46,516 nucleotides of DNA from Actinomycetota bacterium (GTDB lineage: Bacteria; Actinomycetota; Thermoleophilia; Miltoncostaeales; Miltoncostaeaceae): positions 1-46,516 of the forward strand of contig CANJMX010000002.1 in NCBI GenBank assembly GCA_947475125.1, in the 5' to 3' direction. The position numbers were made by a program, and so were the translations under genes. Every line of letters begins with the position of its first letter. Position 1 is the stretch's first letter. Below the pieces are notes generated by a model that did no database searches, was not told where the DNA came from, and was given only the letters and a program-made list of their open reading frames with translations. Shown piece after piece: positions 1-8,209 of this stretch.

Positions 1-523
1 ACTGCGCGAGCAGGCGCTCCTGATACGCGGACAGACGGAAGAACCAGTTCTCCTCTTCGATCCACTCCACGGGGCGCTGGTGCGTGGGGCACTGCTGCCC
101 CTCCGCCAGATCGCCCTCGTTGTAGAAGGTCTCGCATGAGGTGCAGTACCAGCCGCCGTAGCTGCCCTTGTAGATGTCACCCTTGTCGTGCATGCGCTGA
201 ATGAGCTGCTGCACCACCGCCGTGTGCTGATCGTCGGTGGTACGGATGAAGAAGTCGTTGGTGGCACCGAGTACCGCGCCCAGGGCCCGGAACCGGCCCG
301 ACAGTTCGTCTGCGTGCTCACGCGGGGTGCGGCCCAGGGCCTCGGCGGCCTGGGCGATCTTGGCGCCGTGCTCGTCGGTGCCCGTGAGGAAAAAGACATC
401 GTCGCCCAGCTGCCGGTGGTGGCGGGCGATGACGTCGGCCATGATCGTGGTGTACGCATGCCCCACGTGGGGGTCGGCGTTCACGTAATAGATCGGCGTG
501 GTGATGAAGAACGAATCGGACAC
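1..523 (-). CDS. metG: Methionyl-tRNA synthetase, N-terminal part (3' end off window)
   Basis: Charges tRNA-Met with methionine in the cytoplasm; class I aminoacyl-tRNA synthetase. The reverse strand reads FFITTPIYYVNADPHVGHAY, carrying the HIGH-type signature as HVGH, then LTGTDEHG and a zinc knuckle (CTSCETFY...QQCPTH) typical of MetRS. About 174 codons are visible; the KMSKS loop and anticodon-binding domain lie beyond base 1. The GTG at 521-523 is the start because the family's conserved FFITTPIYY follows four residues later. It is divergent from the next gene with 36 bp between. Family assignment is secure. Confidence 0.95.
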   Translation of the reverse strand, partial: MSDSFFITTPIYYVNADPHVGHAYTTIMADVIARHHRQLGDDVFFLTGTDEHGAKIAQAAEALGRTPREHADELSGRFRALGAVLGATNDFFIRTTDDQHTAVVQQLIQRMHDKGDIYKGSYGGWYCTSCETFYNEGDLAEGQQCPTHQRPVEWIEEENWFFRLSAYQERLLAQ

Positions 524-559
524 GGAGGCAGCAGGATAGCGGCGGCGAGCCCATCCCCG

Positions 560-1063
560 GTGCACGTCCTCGACGCGGTCACGGCCGTGGCCGCGCGTCT
601 GCACGCCGCGGGCATCACGTGGCGCCTCGCCGGCAGTGCCGGTCGGCTGCTGCTTGGGGGCTCCGTCATCCCCGGCGACGTGGATGTGGAGGTGGCCGCG
701 TGCGACGCCGCGGCGGCTGCGAATGCCCTTGGTCTCCCCACTCCCGGGCCTACACACGGTGGTGGCTGGTCGTCGCACCGCAGCGAGGGAATGGTGGGCG
801 GAGTGACCGTGGATCTCTCGGCCGGGCTCGAGGTGCGGGGGCCGGGCGGGGTGCTGCGCGCCGACGATGCCGCAACGGTGGCCACACCCCTTGGCGGTGG
901 CTGGGTGCAGGTGGTTGCCCCCGGCGAGTCGGTGGCGCGCGCGGTGGTGGCGGGCGATGTCGCGCGTGAGCGCAGGGCCCGGGCAGAACTGCCCGCCGAT
1001 GCGGCGGCGGCCCTCGCCTATGCGGAGTCGCGCATTGCCGCGGCGGCCAGCGCCGCGCGATAG
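560..1063 (+). CDS. Nucleotidyltransferase-like protein, 167 aa
   Basis: The frame from GTG 560 reads a mixed alpha/beta protein with WRLAGSAGRLLLGG, GDVDVEV and later GGVTVDLSAGLEV. A GS(A)-x-DxDxxV core followed by another acidic strand is the pattern of minimal nucleotidyltransferase-fold proteins; the substrate is unknown. The reading frame stays open upstream to 188, but those codons are antisense to metG, so GTG 560 is the first sensible start. It overlaps the convergent rsmI by 46 bp at the 3' end. The fold assignment is an inference from short motifs; that it is a real gene is moderately supported by position and composition. Confidence 0.6.
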   Translation: MHVLDAVTAVAARLHAAGITWRLAGSAGRLLLGGSVIPGDVDVEVAACDAAAAANALGLPTPGPTHGGGWSSHRSEGMVGGVTVDLSAGLEVRGPGGVLRADDAATVATPLGGGWVQVVAPGESVARAVVAGDVARERRARAELPADAAAALAYAESRIAAAASAAR

Positions 1064-1860
1064 GCGGCGTTCCGGGGCGCCGCCCCCAGCGTGGCCACCA
1101 CATCGGCCGCGCGGGCTGGACTCATCCCGGCCTCGATCATCGGCATGAGCGCATTGGCAAGCGCGGCCTCATCGAGCGGCGGAGGCTCGGACGGTGGCGC
1201 GATGACCACAGCCACCTCGCCGCGCAGCGGCTCGGTGATGCGCTCGGCCAGCGCCGACGCCGTTCCGCGGATGATCTCCTCGTGCATCTTTGTCAGCTCA
1301 CGGCACACCGCCACCTGACGGTCGGGATCGTGATCGGCGAGCGCACGCATGAGCGCCGCCACCCGCTTGGGCCCTTCAAACACCACCACCGGCTCGCCCC
1401 AGGTATCGATGCGGGCGATGAATGCGGCCAACTCACCCGCCTTGCGCGGGGCGAAGCCTGCAAACGCGTACCCCGTGCCCGTCGACAGGCCCGACGCCAC
1501 CAGCGCGGTCTCCACCGCACCAGCGCCCGGAATGACCGTGACCGGGATGTCAGCCTTCACCGCGGCGGCAACGACGCGCGCCCCGGGGTCGCTCACGCCG
1601 GGCATGCCGGCGTCACTCACCAGCACCACAGTGGCGCCCTCCTCCATGCGCCGCACCAGGTCGGCCGCGCGCGAGGCCTCGTTGTGCTCGTGCGTGGGCA
1701 CCATGGGGGTATCCGAGCCCGCGTGGCGCAGCAGCACGGCGGTGCGTCGGGTGTCCTCGCAGGCCACCACATCGGCGTCGCGCAGTGCGGCGGCGGCGCG
1801 GGGCGACAGATCGTCGAGCGTGCCAATGGGGGTGGCCACCACCACGAGTGATCCGCTCAT
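1018..1860 (-). CDS. rsmI: 16S rRNA (cytidine-1402-2'-O)-methyltransferase
   Basis: SAM-dependent tetrapyrrole-methylase-fold enzyme that 2'-O-methylates C1402 in the 30S decoding centre. Family hallmarks are all present: VVATPIGTLDDLS at the N-terminus, ADVVACEDTRRT, THEHNE, LVSDAGMPGVSDPG (SAM site) and VIPGAGAVETALVASGL. At 280 aa it has the usual length. Its ATG overlaps the stop of the upstream ROK kinase gene by 4 bp (ATGA), so the two are probably translationally coupled although functionally unrelated. No oddities. Confidence 0.95.
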   Translation of the reverse strand: MSGSLVVVATPIGTLDDLSPRAAAALRDADVVACEDTRRTAVLLRHAGSDTPMVPTHEHNEASRAADLVRRMEEGATVVLVSDAGMPGVSDPGARVVAAAVKADIPVTVIPGAGAVETALVASGLSTGTGYAFAGFAPRKAGELAAFIARIDTWGEPVVVFEGPKRVAALMRALADHDPDRQVAVCRELTKMHEEIIRGTASALAERITEPLRGEVAVVIAPPSEPPPLDEAALANALMPMIEAGMSPARAADVVATLGAAPRNAAYRAALAAAAMRDSA

Positions 1861-2792
1861 GTGGCGTCCACCGCCAGGATCCCCGCGCCAACCATGCCTG
1901 CCTCAGGGCCAAAGGTGGCCCGCACGACCTCGGCGCGGCGTGTCGGCGGCAGCGCCCGTGCGAGGTACTCCTCACGGGCTGGCCCCAGAATCAGTTCCCC
2001 GGCATCCGACACGCCCCCGCCGATCACGACCACGTCGGGGTCGAATGCGTTGCAGAGCGACGCCACGCCCACGCCCAGCCAGCGGCCGGCCGCGGCGAAA
2101 ACCTGAAGGGCGTCGGAGTCGCCATCCCGTGCCAGTGCAAGCCCGGAGCGGGAATCAAGTTCGCCAACTGCCTGCAGGGCACCCAGGGCGGTGTCGGGGT
2201 TGGCCGCAGCGAAGGCCCGCAGGTCGCGCGTAATCGCGGTGCCGCTGCACATGGTCTCCAGGCAGCCGTGGCCCGGACAGTCGCCCTGGCACGGAGGGCC
2301 GTCCCCGTCGACGCAGATGTGCCCCAGCTCTGCACCATGTCCGCGACCGCCACGAAATATCTGGCCGCCAATGACGATGCCGCCGCCCACGCCGGTGCCG
2401 AGGGTGAGCAACAGGGCCGTCTGCGACCCCTGAGCGGCTCCCATACGGTGTTCGGCAAGAAGCGCCAGGTTGGCATCGTTGTCGAGTACAACAGGCAGGC
2501 CCGTGCGTACCTCGAGGGCCCCAGCGGCATCGAAATCGCTCATTCCCGTGTGCACTGAGTGGGCCACGCGGCCAGTGACGGCGTCAATCGTGGCGGGCAA
2601 CCCCACGCCGATTGCGGTGATCGGCACGGTTGAGTCGGACCCCAGATCGGCACACAGGGCGGCAATCGCCTCCACGATCTCGATTCCCCCGTGGGGAGTG
2701 GGAATGACCACTGATCGCTCGACGCAGAAGTCGGTCCCGAGGCGCCCGGCCGCGATTTTGGTGCCACCCACGTCAATGCCGATGACAGCCAT
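1857..2792 (-). CDS. ROK-family sugar kinase (probable glucokinase)
   Basis: Cytoplasmic ATP-dependent hexose kinase of the ROK family. Visible are the phosphate-1 loop (IGIDVGGTKIAAGRL), the sugar-binding region (VGLPATID, LDNDANLALLAEH), the phosphate-2 loop (LTLGTGVGGGIVIGG), and the ROK zinc motif, here H-x-C...PPCQGDCPGHGCLE with C-x3-C spacing rather than the textbook C-x-C. 311 aa is standard length. With no ROK-type N-terminal HTH it should be an enzyme rather than a repressor. It is divergent from the LCP gene (53 bp) and overlaps rsmI by 4 bp. Glucose as substrate is inferred from similarity to actinobacterial glucokinases. Confidence 0.9.
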   Translation of the reverse strand: MAVIGIDVGGTKIAAGRLGTDFCVERSVVIPTPHGGIEIVEAIAALCADLGSDSTVPITAIGVGLPATIDAVTGRVAHSVHTGMSDFDAAGALEVRTGLPVVLDNDANLALLAEHRMGAAQGSQTALLLTLGTGVGGGIVIGGQIFRGGRGHGAELGHICVDGDGPPCQGDCPGHGCLETMCSGTAITRDLRAFAAANPDTALGALQAVGELDSRSGLALARDGDSDALQVFAAAGRWLGVGVASLCNAFDPDVVVIGGGVSDAGELILGPAREEYLARALPPTRRAEVVRATFGPEAGMVGAGILAVDAT

Positions 2793-2845
2793 TCATACCC
2801 TCCGGGAACCGGGAACGCTGGCGGCGAAGGTACCATCGCAGGCCG

Positions 2846-3925
2846 ATGCCGCCCCACACCAAGCCATACCGCCGCTTCAAGGCGCGAGGCGCTGGCAAAT
2901 CCTCAGAGGGGCTTGACGGCCTGAAGTCACTCACTGAGGGTGCCGCCGCAGCTGAGCGCCCTGACCCCGTTCCGCTGTCCGATCCGCCCAAGCCGCCACG
3001 CAAGTGGTGGTCATTTCGCGGCATGAGCGTGTGGGGCTGGACCTGGCGCGTGGGCGTGGTGGTGGTGCTCGGGCTCGTGGCGTGGGGGGTCTTCGGGTTT
3101 CTCGCGATTCACGGCGCCGTCGATCAGGCGAACAACCGCATCACGGCAAGCGCGAGGCAGGCCCTCACACCCGGGGCCGCCATGCTGTCGAGCCCACAGA
3201 ACACGCTCATCGTCGGATCGGATGCACGTCCGGGCGAGACCCGAAGCCGCGCCGACACGATCATGCTCATGCGCACCGATCCAGGTGCGGGCAAGGTGAA
3301 GTGGCTGTCCATCCCCCGCGACTTCCGCGTGAGCCTTCCGGGGCAGGGTGCCGACAAGATCAACGCCGCGTACTACCTCGCAGGGCAGAAGGGCATCATC
3401 ACGGCGGTCCGCGACCTCACGGGCCTGCCCATTCACCACATCGTCACCATCAACTTCAACGGCGTGAAGAAGATGGTGGACGACATCGGCGGGATTACCG
3501 TGAACAACCCCACCGCGCTGCGCAACTGCAAGTACCCGGGGGGCACCACGGTGAGCTTTCCCGCGGGGCAGATCGACCTGAACGGCGACGAGGCCCTCAA
3601 GTTCGTGCGCGTGCGAAAGTGCGACGACGACTTTCACCGGGCCGCCCGCCAGCAGGCATTCGTGACCGGCGTGAAGGGCAAGATGGCGTCGCTCACCACC
3701 ATCCCCTTCTCGCCCTGGAATGGGGCCGGGGTCATCCGGGCGATCGGCACCGATATGGGGACGACCGACCTGATGAAGCTCGGCTGGCTTCAGTGGCGGC
3801 TTACGTCGAACCCGGCCGACCGCGTGGTGCTGGCCGGTATCCCCCGCTACGTCAACGGCATCTCATACGTGGTGGGCGAACCGAACTTGGATGAACAGCA
3901 GATCGCCGACTTCGTGCGGCGCTAG
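2846..3925 (+). CDS. LytR-CpsA-Psr (LCP) family cell-wall glycopolymer ligase
   Basis: LCP proteins transfer undecaprenyl-linked glycopolymers onto peptidoglycan outside the membrane. The 359-aa protein has a proline- and charge-rich cytoplasmic N-terminus, one membrane segment around residues 65-90, then the LCP domain: LIVGSDAR, RADTIMLMRTDP, LSIPRDFRVSLPGQG, KINAAYYLAG, VTINFNGVKKMVDDIGGI and ALKFVRVRK. The arginine and aspartate residues that bind the pyrophosphate lipid are conserved. No SD is evident; a TACCAT hexamer lies shortly before the ATG. Probably monocistronic, with the FmdB and deacetylase genes downstream. Confidence 0.93.
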   Translation: MPPHTKPYRRFKARGAGKSSEGLDGLKSLTEGAAAAERPDPVPLSDPPKPPRKWWSFRGMSVWGWTWRVGVVVVLGLVAWGVFGFLAIHGAVDQANNRITASARQALTPGAAMLSSPQNTLIVGSDARPGETRSRADTIMLMRTDPGAGKVKWLSIPRDFRVSLPGQGADKINAAYYLAGQKGIITAVRDLTGLPIHHIVTINFNGVKKMVDDIGGITVNNPTALRNCKYPGGTTVSFPAGQIDLNGDEALKFVRVRKCDDDFHRAARQQAFVTGVKGKMASLTTIPFSPWNGAGVIRAIGTDMGTTDLMKLGWLQWRLTSNPADRVVLAGIPRYVNGISYVVGEPNLDEQQIADFVRR

Positions 3926-3940
3926 CGGTACCTCATGCGG

Positions 3941-3963
3941 TGCCGGTGGCTTCGCCGCCGGTG
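3941..3963 (+). terminator. GC hairpin after the LCP gene
   Basis: An 8-bp stem (one G-T pair) with a 3-nt loop lies 17 nt after the LCP stop. No T-run follows, so it is at most a weak or factor-assisted terminator. Confidence 0.3.
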
Positions 3964-4330
3964 TGGCGCCATGCGGGGCAGCCACGGTCGCCTGCCCCCG
4001 GCGATCTGATGATGAGGCCCGGATACTCGATGGTGGTGATGGAGGGGTACGTGCCCAGGCCCGCGCGGCGGCGTACCCCTCCCATTCATTCCCCGGCGAG
4101 GGCCACGCGAGATATGGGGATCACCTCCGTTGGCGGCAGCGGCATCCCGGCGATGGATCGTCAACCCGATCCACGACGGGCGATGGTCGATTGCGCGTGA
4201 CCCGTTGGCGACCATGCACCCGGAGTGGTACTCGCCCCGGTGGCCCCGTTGGGGCCGGCGTCGCAATACCGAAACGCCGTAACGATCGCGAAGGGACACG
4301 CCCCATCGGCACGAAGAGATGAGGACGGAC
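3964..4330. other. Intergenic stretch without a convincing gene
   Basis: Open frames on both strands here (for example 3940-4200 + and 3922-4359 -) are rich in Arg, Pro and His and lack any domain or ribosome binding site, as expected for chance frames in GC-rich DNA. I see no RNA gene or repeat. Confidence 0.5.
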
Positions 4331-4543
4331 TCAGGCAGGCAATGCCACGCCGCAGGCACGTCGCGCGCGCTCGCAGAGCGCCCGCACCTCGTGCTCGCCG
4401 AGAGCCCCGCTCCTCACCGCCTGTGCCGCTGCCGACCAGGCCAGCCATGCCTCCGCTGCCTCGAAGTCCATCGTGTCTGCGTCGCGCAGGTGCGAAATCA
4501 GCGCGTCCATCGCCTCAAGTGCATCGTCACGGATGTCGTCCAT
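4331..4543 (-). CDS. Small acidic helical protein, 70 aa, unknown function
   Basis: Begins MDDIRDDALEAMDALISHL and stays acidic and helical through EAAEAWLAWSAAAQAVRSG. The composition is that of a genuine soluble protein, unlike the basic frames around it. ATG 4543 is the first start. I do not recognise the family. It stands alone, co-directional with the FmdB-type gene at 4689-5012 but 145 bp downstream of it. A function cannot be assigned. Confidence 0.5.
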   Translation of the reverse strand: MDDIRDDALEAMDALISHLRDADTMDFEAAEAWLAWSAAAQAVRSGALGEHEVRALCERARRACGVALPA

Positions 4544-4688
4544 GCTCTGTTCCTTGCGTCGTGGGATGAGCCGTCACCACGGTACGGAGCAACATCTGAG
4601 CGCAGGTTGAACTGCCGATACAGGTCGCCCCGGCAGGGGCGCTGTTACAGCGGTGACGACGCCCAGAGCCTGCGGGGCGCCCGAGCCC

Positions 4689-5012
4689 TCAGGCCTTGTC
4701 GAGCCCCACGGTCTTGCCGCTGCTCTTTGGCGCGGCGTCGCCACCCGACGATGCCGGTGCCGCCGTGGAATCGCTCCCCGACTTCTTCTCGCCACCGGAT
4801 GAGTCGCCGGCGCTGCCACCGCCCACGGGACGCGTCTTGGTGCCGTAGTCGGTGTTGTGAAAGCCCGATCCCTTGAAGTGGATCGCGGGGGCGTGGAGCA
4901 CGCGCTCGGCCTTCGCGCCGCACTCCTCGCACTTCTTCAGCGGCGTGTCGGACATGCTTTGGAACACCTCGAAACGGTGTCCCTTCACGCAGCTGTAGTC
5001 GTAGACCGGCAC
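4689..5012 (-). CDS. FmdB-family putative zinc ribbon protein
   Basis: 107 aa. The N-terminus PVYDYSCVKGHRFEVFQSM, then PLKKCEECGAKAERVLHAP and IHFKGSGFHNTDYG, are diagnostic of the FmdB regulatory-protein family; one ribbon uses CxxxH...CxxC. The C-terminal third is a disordered Ser/Gly/Ala/Lys tail. The frame is open further upstream, but GTG 5012 is chosen because the conserved (M)PxYDY begins there and AGGAG lies about 7 nt before it. Divergent from the deacetylase gene. Family members are assumed to bind zinc; the cellular role is unknown. Confidence 0.85.
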   Translation of the reverse strand: MPVYDYSCVKGHRFEVFQSMSDTPLKKCEECGAKAERVLHAPAIHFKGSGFHNTDYGTKTRPVGGGSAGDSSGGEKKSGSDSTAAPASSGGDAAPKSSGKTVGLDKA

Positions 5013-5183
5013 GGGCTCTCCTGATGGGCGGTAAGCGTCGCCGAGTATAGACCCGACGATGCGTCTTGGCACTCGAACGCCCGGTGTGCCAACCACGGGG
5101 CATCCTCGGGGGGCGCTGCTACCCTCGATGACCATGTGGACGCCGACGGGGAAACCCGTGACGAACCGCGAAAAGGGTCTCCC

Positions 5184-6014
5184 GTGACCAGTGCGCACGA
5201 TCCCGTGACCCATCGCAGCGACGACTCGATCCCGATGACCAGGTCACGGACGATTCGGCGCGTCGTACTGGCCGAAGCAGCCGTGCTGGCTGGAGCCACT
5301 GCGATTGCCCGGCGCCACCCCCGTGCCGCGCTCGCCGCCATCGTGGCGGGATCGATGGCGGGCTGGGCAACATTCCGGCCGGGATCCCCCATCTACGGCC
5401 CGGTGCCATCTCGCGGGCCCTCCGATGCCCCATTCGCCGCACTCACCTTTGACGACGGGCCTGGGCCATCCACCCCCGCGATCCTCGATGCGCTGCGCGA
5501 TGAGGGAGTGCGTGCGACCTTCTTCATCCTCGGACGCCAGGCGGCCCGCCACCCCGAGATGGTGCGACGCATCCACGACGAGGGGCATCAGATCGGAAGC
5601 CACGGTTACGACCACGGCATCCTCGTGTGGCGCGGCCCACGCTACGTGCGGCGGCAGATCAACCGCACGGCCGATGCAATCACCGCGGCGGCGGGCCCCG
5701 ATGCGCTCTCCCCCATGTTCCGGGCACCCCATGGATTCCGTGGGCCAACCACCTGGGCCGCCGTCAGGTCGGCCGGGTACCGCCTCATGGGATGGAGCAA
5801 GGGCGTGTTCGACTCCGCCAACCCCGGCGCCGACGTCGTGGTGCAGCGGTCCGCCGCAGCACTTGCGCCCGGATGCATCCTGCTGCTGCATGACGCCGAC
5901 GGCTGGGCACCCGATGCCCCGCGCGACGACACGGCGGCCGCCATCCCCGGCATCTGCGCGGCAGCCCGCGATCAGGGTCTGGAACTGGTGACGCTCAACG
6001 AGCTCGGCGTCTGA
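5184..6014 (+). CDS. Polysaccharide deacetylase (NodB-type, CE4)
   Basis: Metal-dependent deacetylase acting on N-acetylated glycans, probably peptidoglycan or another envelope polymer. The 276-aa protein has an N-terminal hydrophobic anchor (VVLAEAAVLAGATAIA; AALAAIVAGSMAGW) followed by the CE4 motifs: TFDDGPGPSTP, the metal site SHGYDH, RAPHGFRGPT and LLLHDADGW. The catalytic Asp and both His are present. GTG 5184 is preferred because AAAAGGG lies 8 nt upstream; ATG 5136 is an alternative. It ends 1 nt before the next start, so it is co-transcribed with the flippase-like gene. Confidence 0.92.
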   Translation: MTSAHDPVTHRSDDSIPMTRSRTIRRVVLAEAAVLAGATAIARRHPRAALAAIVAGSMAGWATFRPGSPIYGPVPSRGPSDAPFAALTFDDGPGPSTPAILDALRDEGVRATFFILGRQAARHPEMVRRIHDEGHQIGSHGYDHGILVWRGPRYVRRQINRTADAITAAAGPDALSPMFRAPHGFRGPTTWAAVRSAGYRLMGWSKGVFDSANPGADVVVQRSAAALAPGCILLLHDADGWAPDAPRDDTAAAIPGICAAARDQGLELVTLNELGV

Positions 6015-6015
6015 C

Positions 6016-7113
6016 GTGAGCACCGACGCCCCCTCACCCAGGCGCCGCCACATGCCCAAATGGGGCTGGCACGCCATCCGACTCACGGCAATCATCATCG
6101 TGGTGCTGCTGGTGCTCTGGCGCGTGGACTGGTCGGCCATCCTCTCGGCCTTCCGGCTCGACAACATCTGGCTGCTGGTCATCGCCGTGCTGGCCAACTT
6201 CGCGTCGGTGCTCCTGAAGGGGCTGGCCTGGAAGGGTGTGGTCGACGGACTGCCGACCCTCAAGCGGAAGACGCGCTACTTCGACCTGCTGAGCCCGCTC
6301 ATGGTGGGATTCCTCTTCAACACCATCCTGGCCGCACGCGTGGGCGAGATCGCCAAGGTGCTGCTGGCCAAGCGCCGGCTCAACCGGAGGGGCGAGGATC
6401 TCTCCACCACGGTGCTGCTCGGCACCGTGGTGGTGGAGAACATCATCACCACGGTCGCATGGGTGTTTCTTGTCGTCCTCATCGGCCTCTTCCTGCCGCT
6501 GCCCTCGTATGCATGGGTCATCACCGCAGTGCTCGGCGTCATCTGTCTGGTGGTGCTGGTGGTCGCCATGCTGCAGCGCCCCGGCACTCAGGTGCCCGAT
6601 TGGCTTTCCACCGGAAACATCTGGCACCGGGCCATGCGCGCGCTGCGCCGCCTGTGGGCTGCAGTGCAGGAGAGCCACGTCGGCCTTCGCGACCCCCACC
6701 GCATGGCAACGGTCGCCATCCCCAGCTTCGGCACCTGGCTCGCCCAGTGGGCTGGTATCTACGCCACCCTCGGCGCCTTCGGCCTTGGGTATGTGGGCTG
6801 GGGCGGCGCTGGCCTGCTGCTGGTCACCATCACCCTTGCCCAGTCATTTCCGATCCTCCCCGGGAATCTCGTGGTGTTCCAGGCTGCGGCCGTTGTGCCC
6901 CTCACCGCGTCATACGGCGTCAGTGCCGCCGATGCCCTGGCGTTCTCCATCGTCCTGCAGGCCACCGAGATGGCCGTGGGCGTCGCCGTGGGCTTTATCT
7001 TCCTGCTTCTCGAGGGCGTGGGCTTCAAGCAACTGCGCGCCGAAGCAGAGCAGGAGGAGCACGACCTTGAGGACCCGGTGGCGCCCCACGGAGAGACTCC
7101 CGGCGGCGCGTAG
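6016..7113 (+). CDS. Flippase-like membrane protein (lysylphosphatidylglycerol synthase TM / YbhN family)
   Basis: 365-aa polytopic protein with about eight hydrophobic segments and the family signatures GLAWKGVVDGL, PLMVGFLFNTILAARVGEIAKVLLA and a C-terminal FPILPGNLVVFQAAAV. These match the UPF0104/LPG_synthase_TM family, members of which are linked to lipid or glycolipid translocation. It lacks the C-terminal aminoacyl-transfer domain of MprF, so it should not aminoacylate lipids. GTG start 1 nt after the deacetylase stop; the pairing with an LCP protein and a CE4 deacetylase suggests an envelope role. Substrate unknown. Confidence 0.85.
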   Translation: MSTDAPSPRRRHMPKWGWHAIRLTAIIIVVLLVLWRVDWSAILSAFRLDNIWLLVIAVLANFASVLLKGLAWKGVVDGLPTLKRKTRYFDLLSPLMVGFLFNTILAARVGEIAKVLLAKRRLNRRGEDLSTTVLLGTVVVENIITTVAWVFLVVLIGLFLPLPSYAWVITAVLGVICLVVLVVAMLQRPGTQVPDWLSTGNIWHRAMRALRRLWAAVQESHVGLRDPHRMATVAIPSFGTWLAQWAGIYATLGAFGLGYVGWGGAGLLLVTITLAQSFPILPGNLVVFQAAAVVPLTASYGVSAADALAFSIVLQATEMAVGVAVGFIFLLLEGVGFKQLRAEAEQEEHDLEDPVAPHGETPGGA

Positions 7114-7228
7114 CCCGGCGGCGGGGCCCCGGCGCGCCCGGCGGGGGCGCAATTCGCCAGCGCACCGGGGCCATGCCGCATGGTTCCATCAGCACCCGCG
7201 CCTGTGGTTACGCGGGTGACGCACTGGC

Positions 7229-7258
7229 CCACTGGCACCCACGCCAGTCGCCCAGTGG
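7229..7258. terminator. Nested inverted repeats between convergent genes
   Basis: ACTGGC/GCCAGT (7231-7236/7243-7248) nests inside CCACTGG/CCAGTGG (7229-7235/7252-7258) between the convergent flippase and pstB genes. It suits a bidirectional terminator, though T-tracts are absent. Confidence 0.4.
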
Positions 7259-7270
7259 AGCAGTCGGCTC

Positions 7271-8209
7271 CTAGCCGAAGCGGCCGGTGACGTACGCCTC
7301 GGTGCGGGAGTGCTTGGGGTTGCCGAACACGTCGCGTGTCAGCCCCGTCTCGATAAGGCGACCGGGCTCGCCCTCATTCTCGATGGTGATAAAGCCGGTG
7401 TAGTCCGACACGCGAGCGGCCTGCTGCATGTTGTGGGTCACGATGATGACGGTGACCCGGTCCTTGAGCTCGCGGATGAGGTCCTCGATACGCAGTGTTG
7501 ACTGCGGGTCGAGCGCAGAGCACGGCTCGTCCATGAGCAGCACGTCGGGCTCCACGGCGAGGGCGCGAGCAATGCACAGACGCTGCTGCTGGCCGCCCGA
7601 CAGGCCACCGGCGGGGGCGTTGAGGCGGTTCTTGACCTCGTCCCACAGGCCGGCGCCACGGAGCGTGCGCTCCACAACATCGTCCCGCTCGGCCTTGCCA
7701 CCCTTCACCCGGTTGAACTTCGGCCCCGCCCAGATGTTGTCGGCGATCGACTTGGTGGGAAATGGGTTGGGGCGCTGGAACACCATGCCCACCGCGCGCC
7801 GCACGGCCACCGGGTCGGCGTCCTTGCCGTACACGTCCTGGTCGTGCAGCAGCACGGTGCCCTCGGCACGGGCGCCGGGCACCAGTTCGTGCATGCGGTT
7901 GAGCGAGCGCAGAAAGGTTGACTTTCCGCAGCCGGATGGCCCGATGAGGGCCGTTACCGTGTTCGCCGGAAATGCGAGGGAGACGCCTTCGATGACCTTG
8001 TGCGACCCGAAGTAGCACGACAGGTCGAGGGTGCGCATTGGGTGCGCCAGCGACGGGTCGTTGGGATCGGCGGGGGCGCTGGTGGCCGGAGCCTCCGATG
8101 CCAGGGTCGCACTGCCCACAGGCATGGATGACTGCGCGTGAGCCGCTGGCGCCTCAACCTGCGGCTCGGCCACTGCCTCGTCGCCGCCGCTGCTGTGTGG
8201 GTCCGTCAT
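7271..8209 (-). CDS. pstB: Phosphate ABC transporter ATP-binding protein
   Basis: ATPase of the high-affinity phosphate importer. Walker A is GPSGCGKST, the Q-loop region is [11 protein letters not shown] (typical PstB), the signature is LSGGQQQR, Walker B is LLMDEP and the switch is VTHNM. The 312-aa protein has an unusual N-terminal extension of about 55 Ala/Pro/Glu-rich residues before the canonical start of the domain ([11 protein letters not shown]); an internal start near 8040 would remove it. The ATG overlaps the stop of pstCA by 4 bp (ATGA), giving strict coupling. Confidence 0.95.
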   Translation of the reverse strand: MTDPHSSGGDEAVAEPQVEAPAAHAQSSMPVGSATLASEAPATSAPADPNDPSLAHPMRTLDLSCYFGSHKVIEGVSLAFPANTVTALIGPSGCGKSTFLRSLNRMHELVPGARAEGTVLLHDQDVYGKDADPVAVRRAVGMVFQRPNPFPTKSIADNIWAGPKFNRVKGGKAERDDVVERTLRGAGLWDEVKNRLNAPAGGLSGGQQQRLCIARALAVEPDVLLMDEPCSALDPQSTLRIEDLIRELKDRVTVIIVTHNMQQAARVSDYTGFITIENEGEPGRLIETGLTRDVFGNPKHSRTEAYVTGRFG

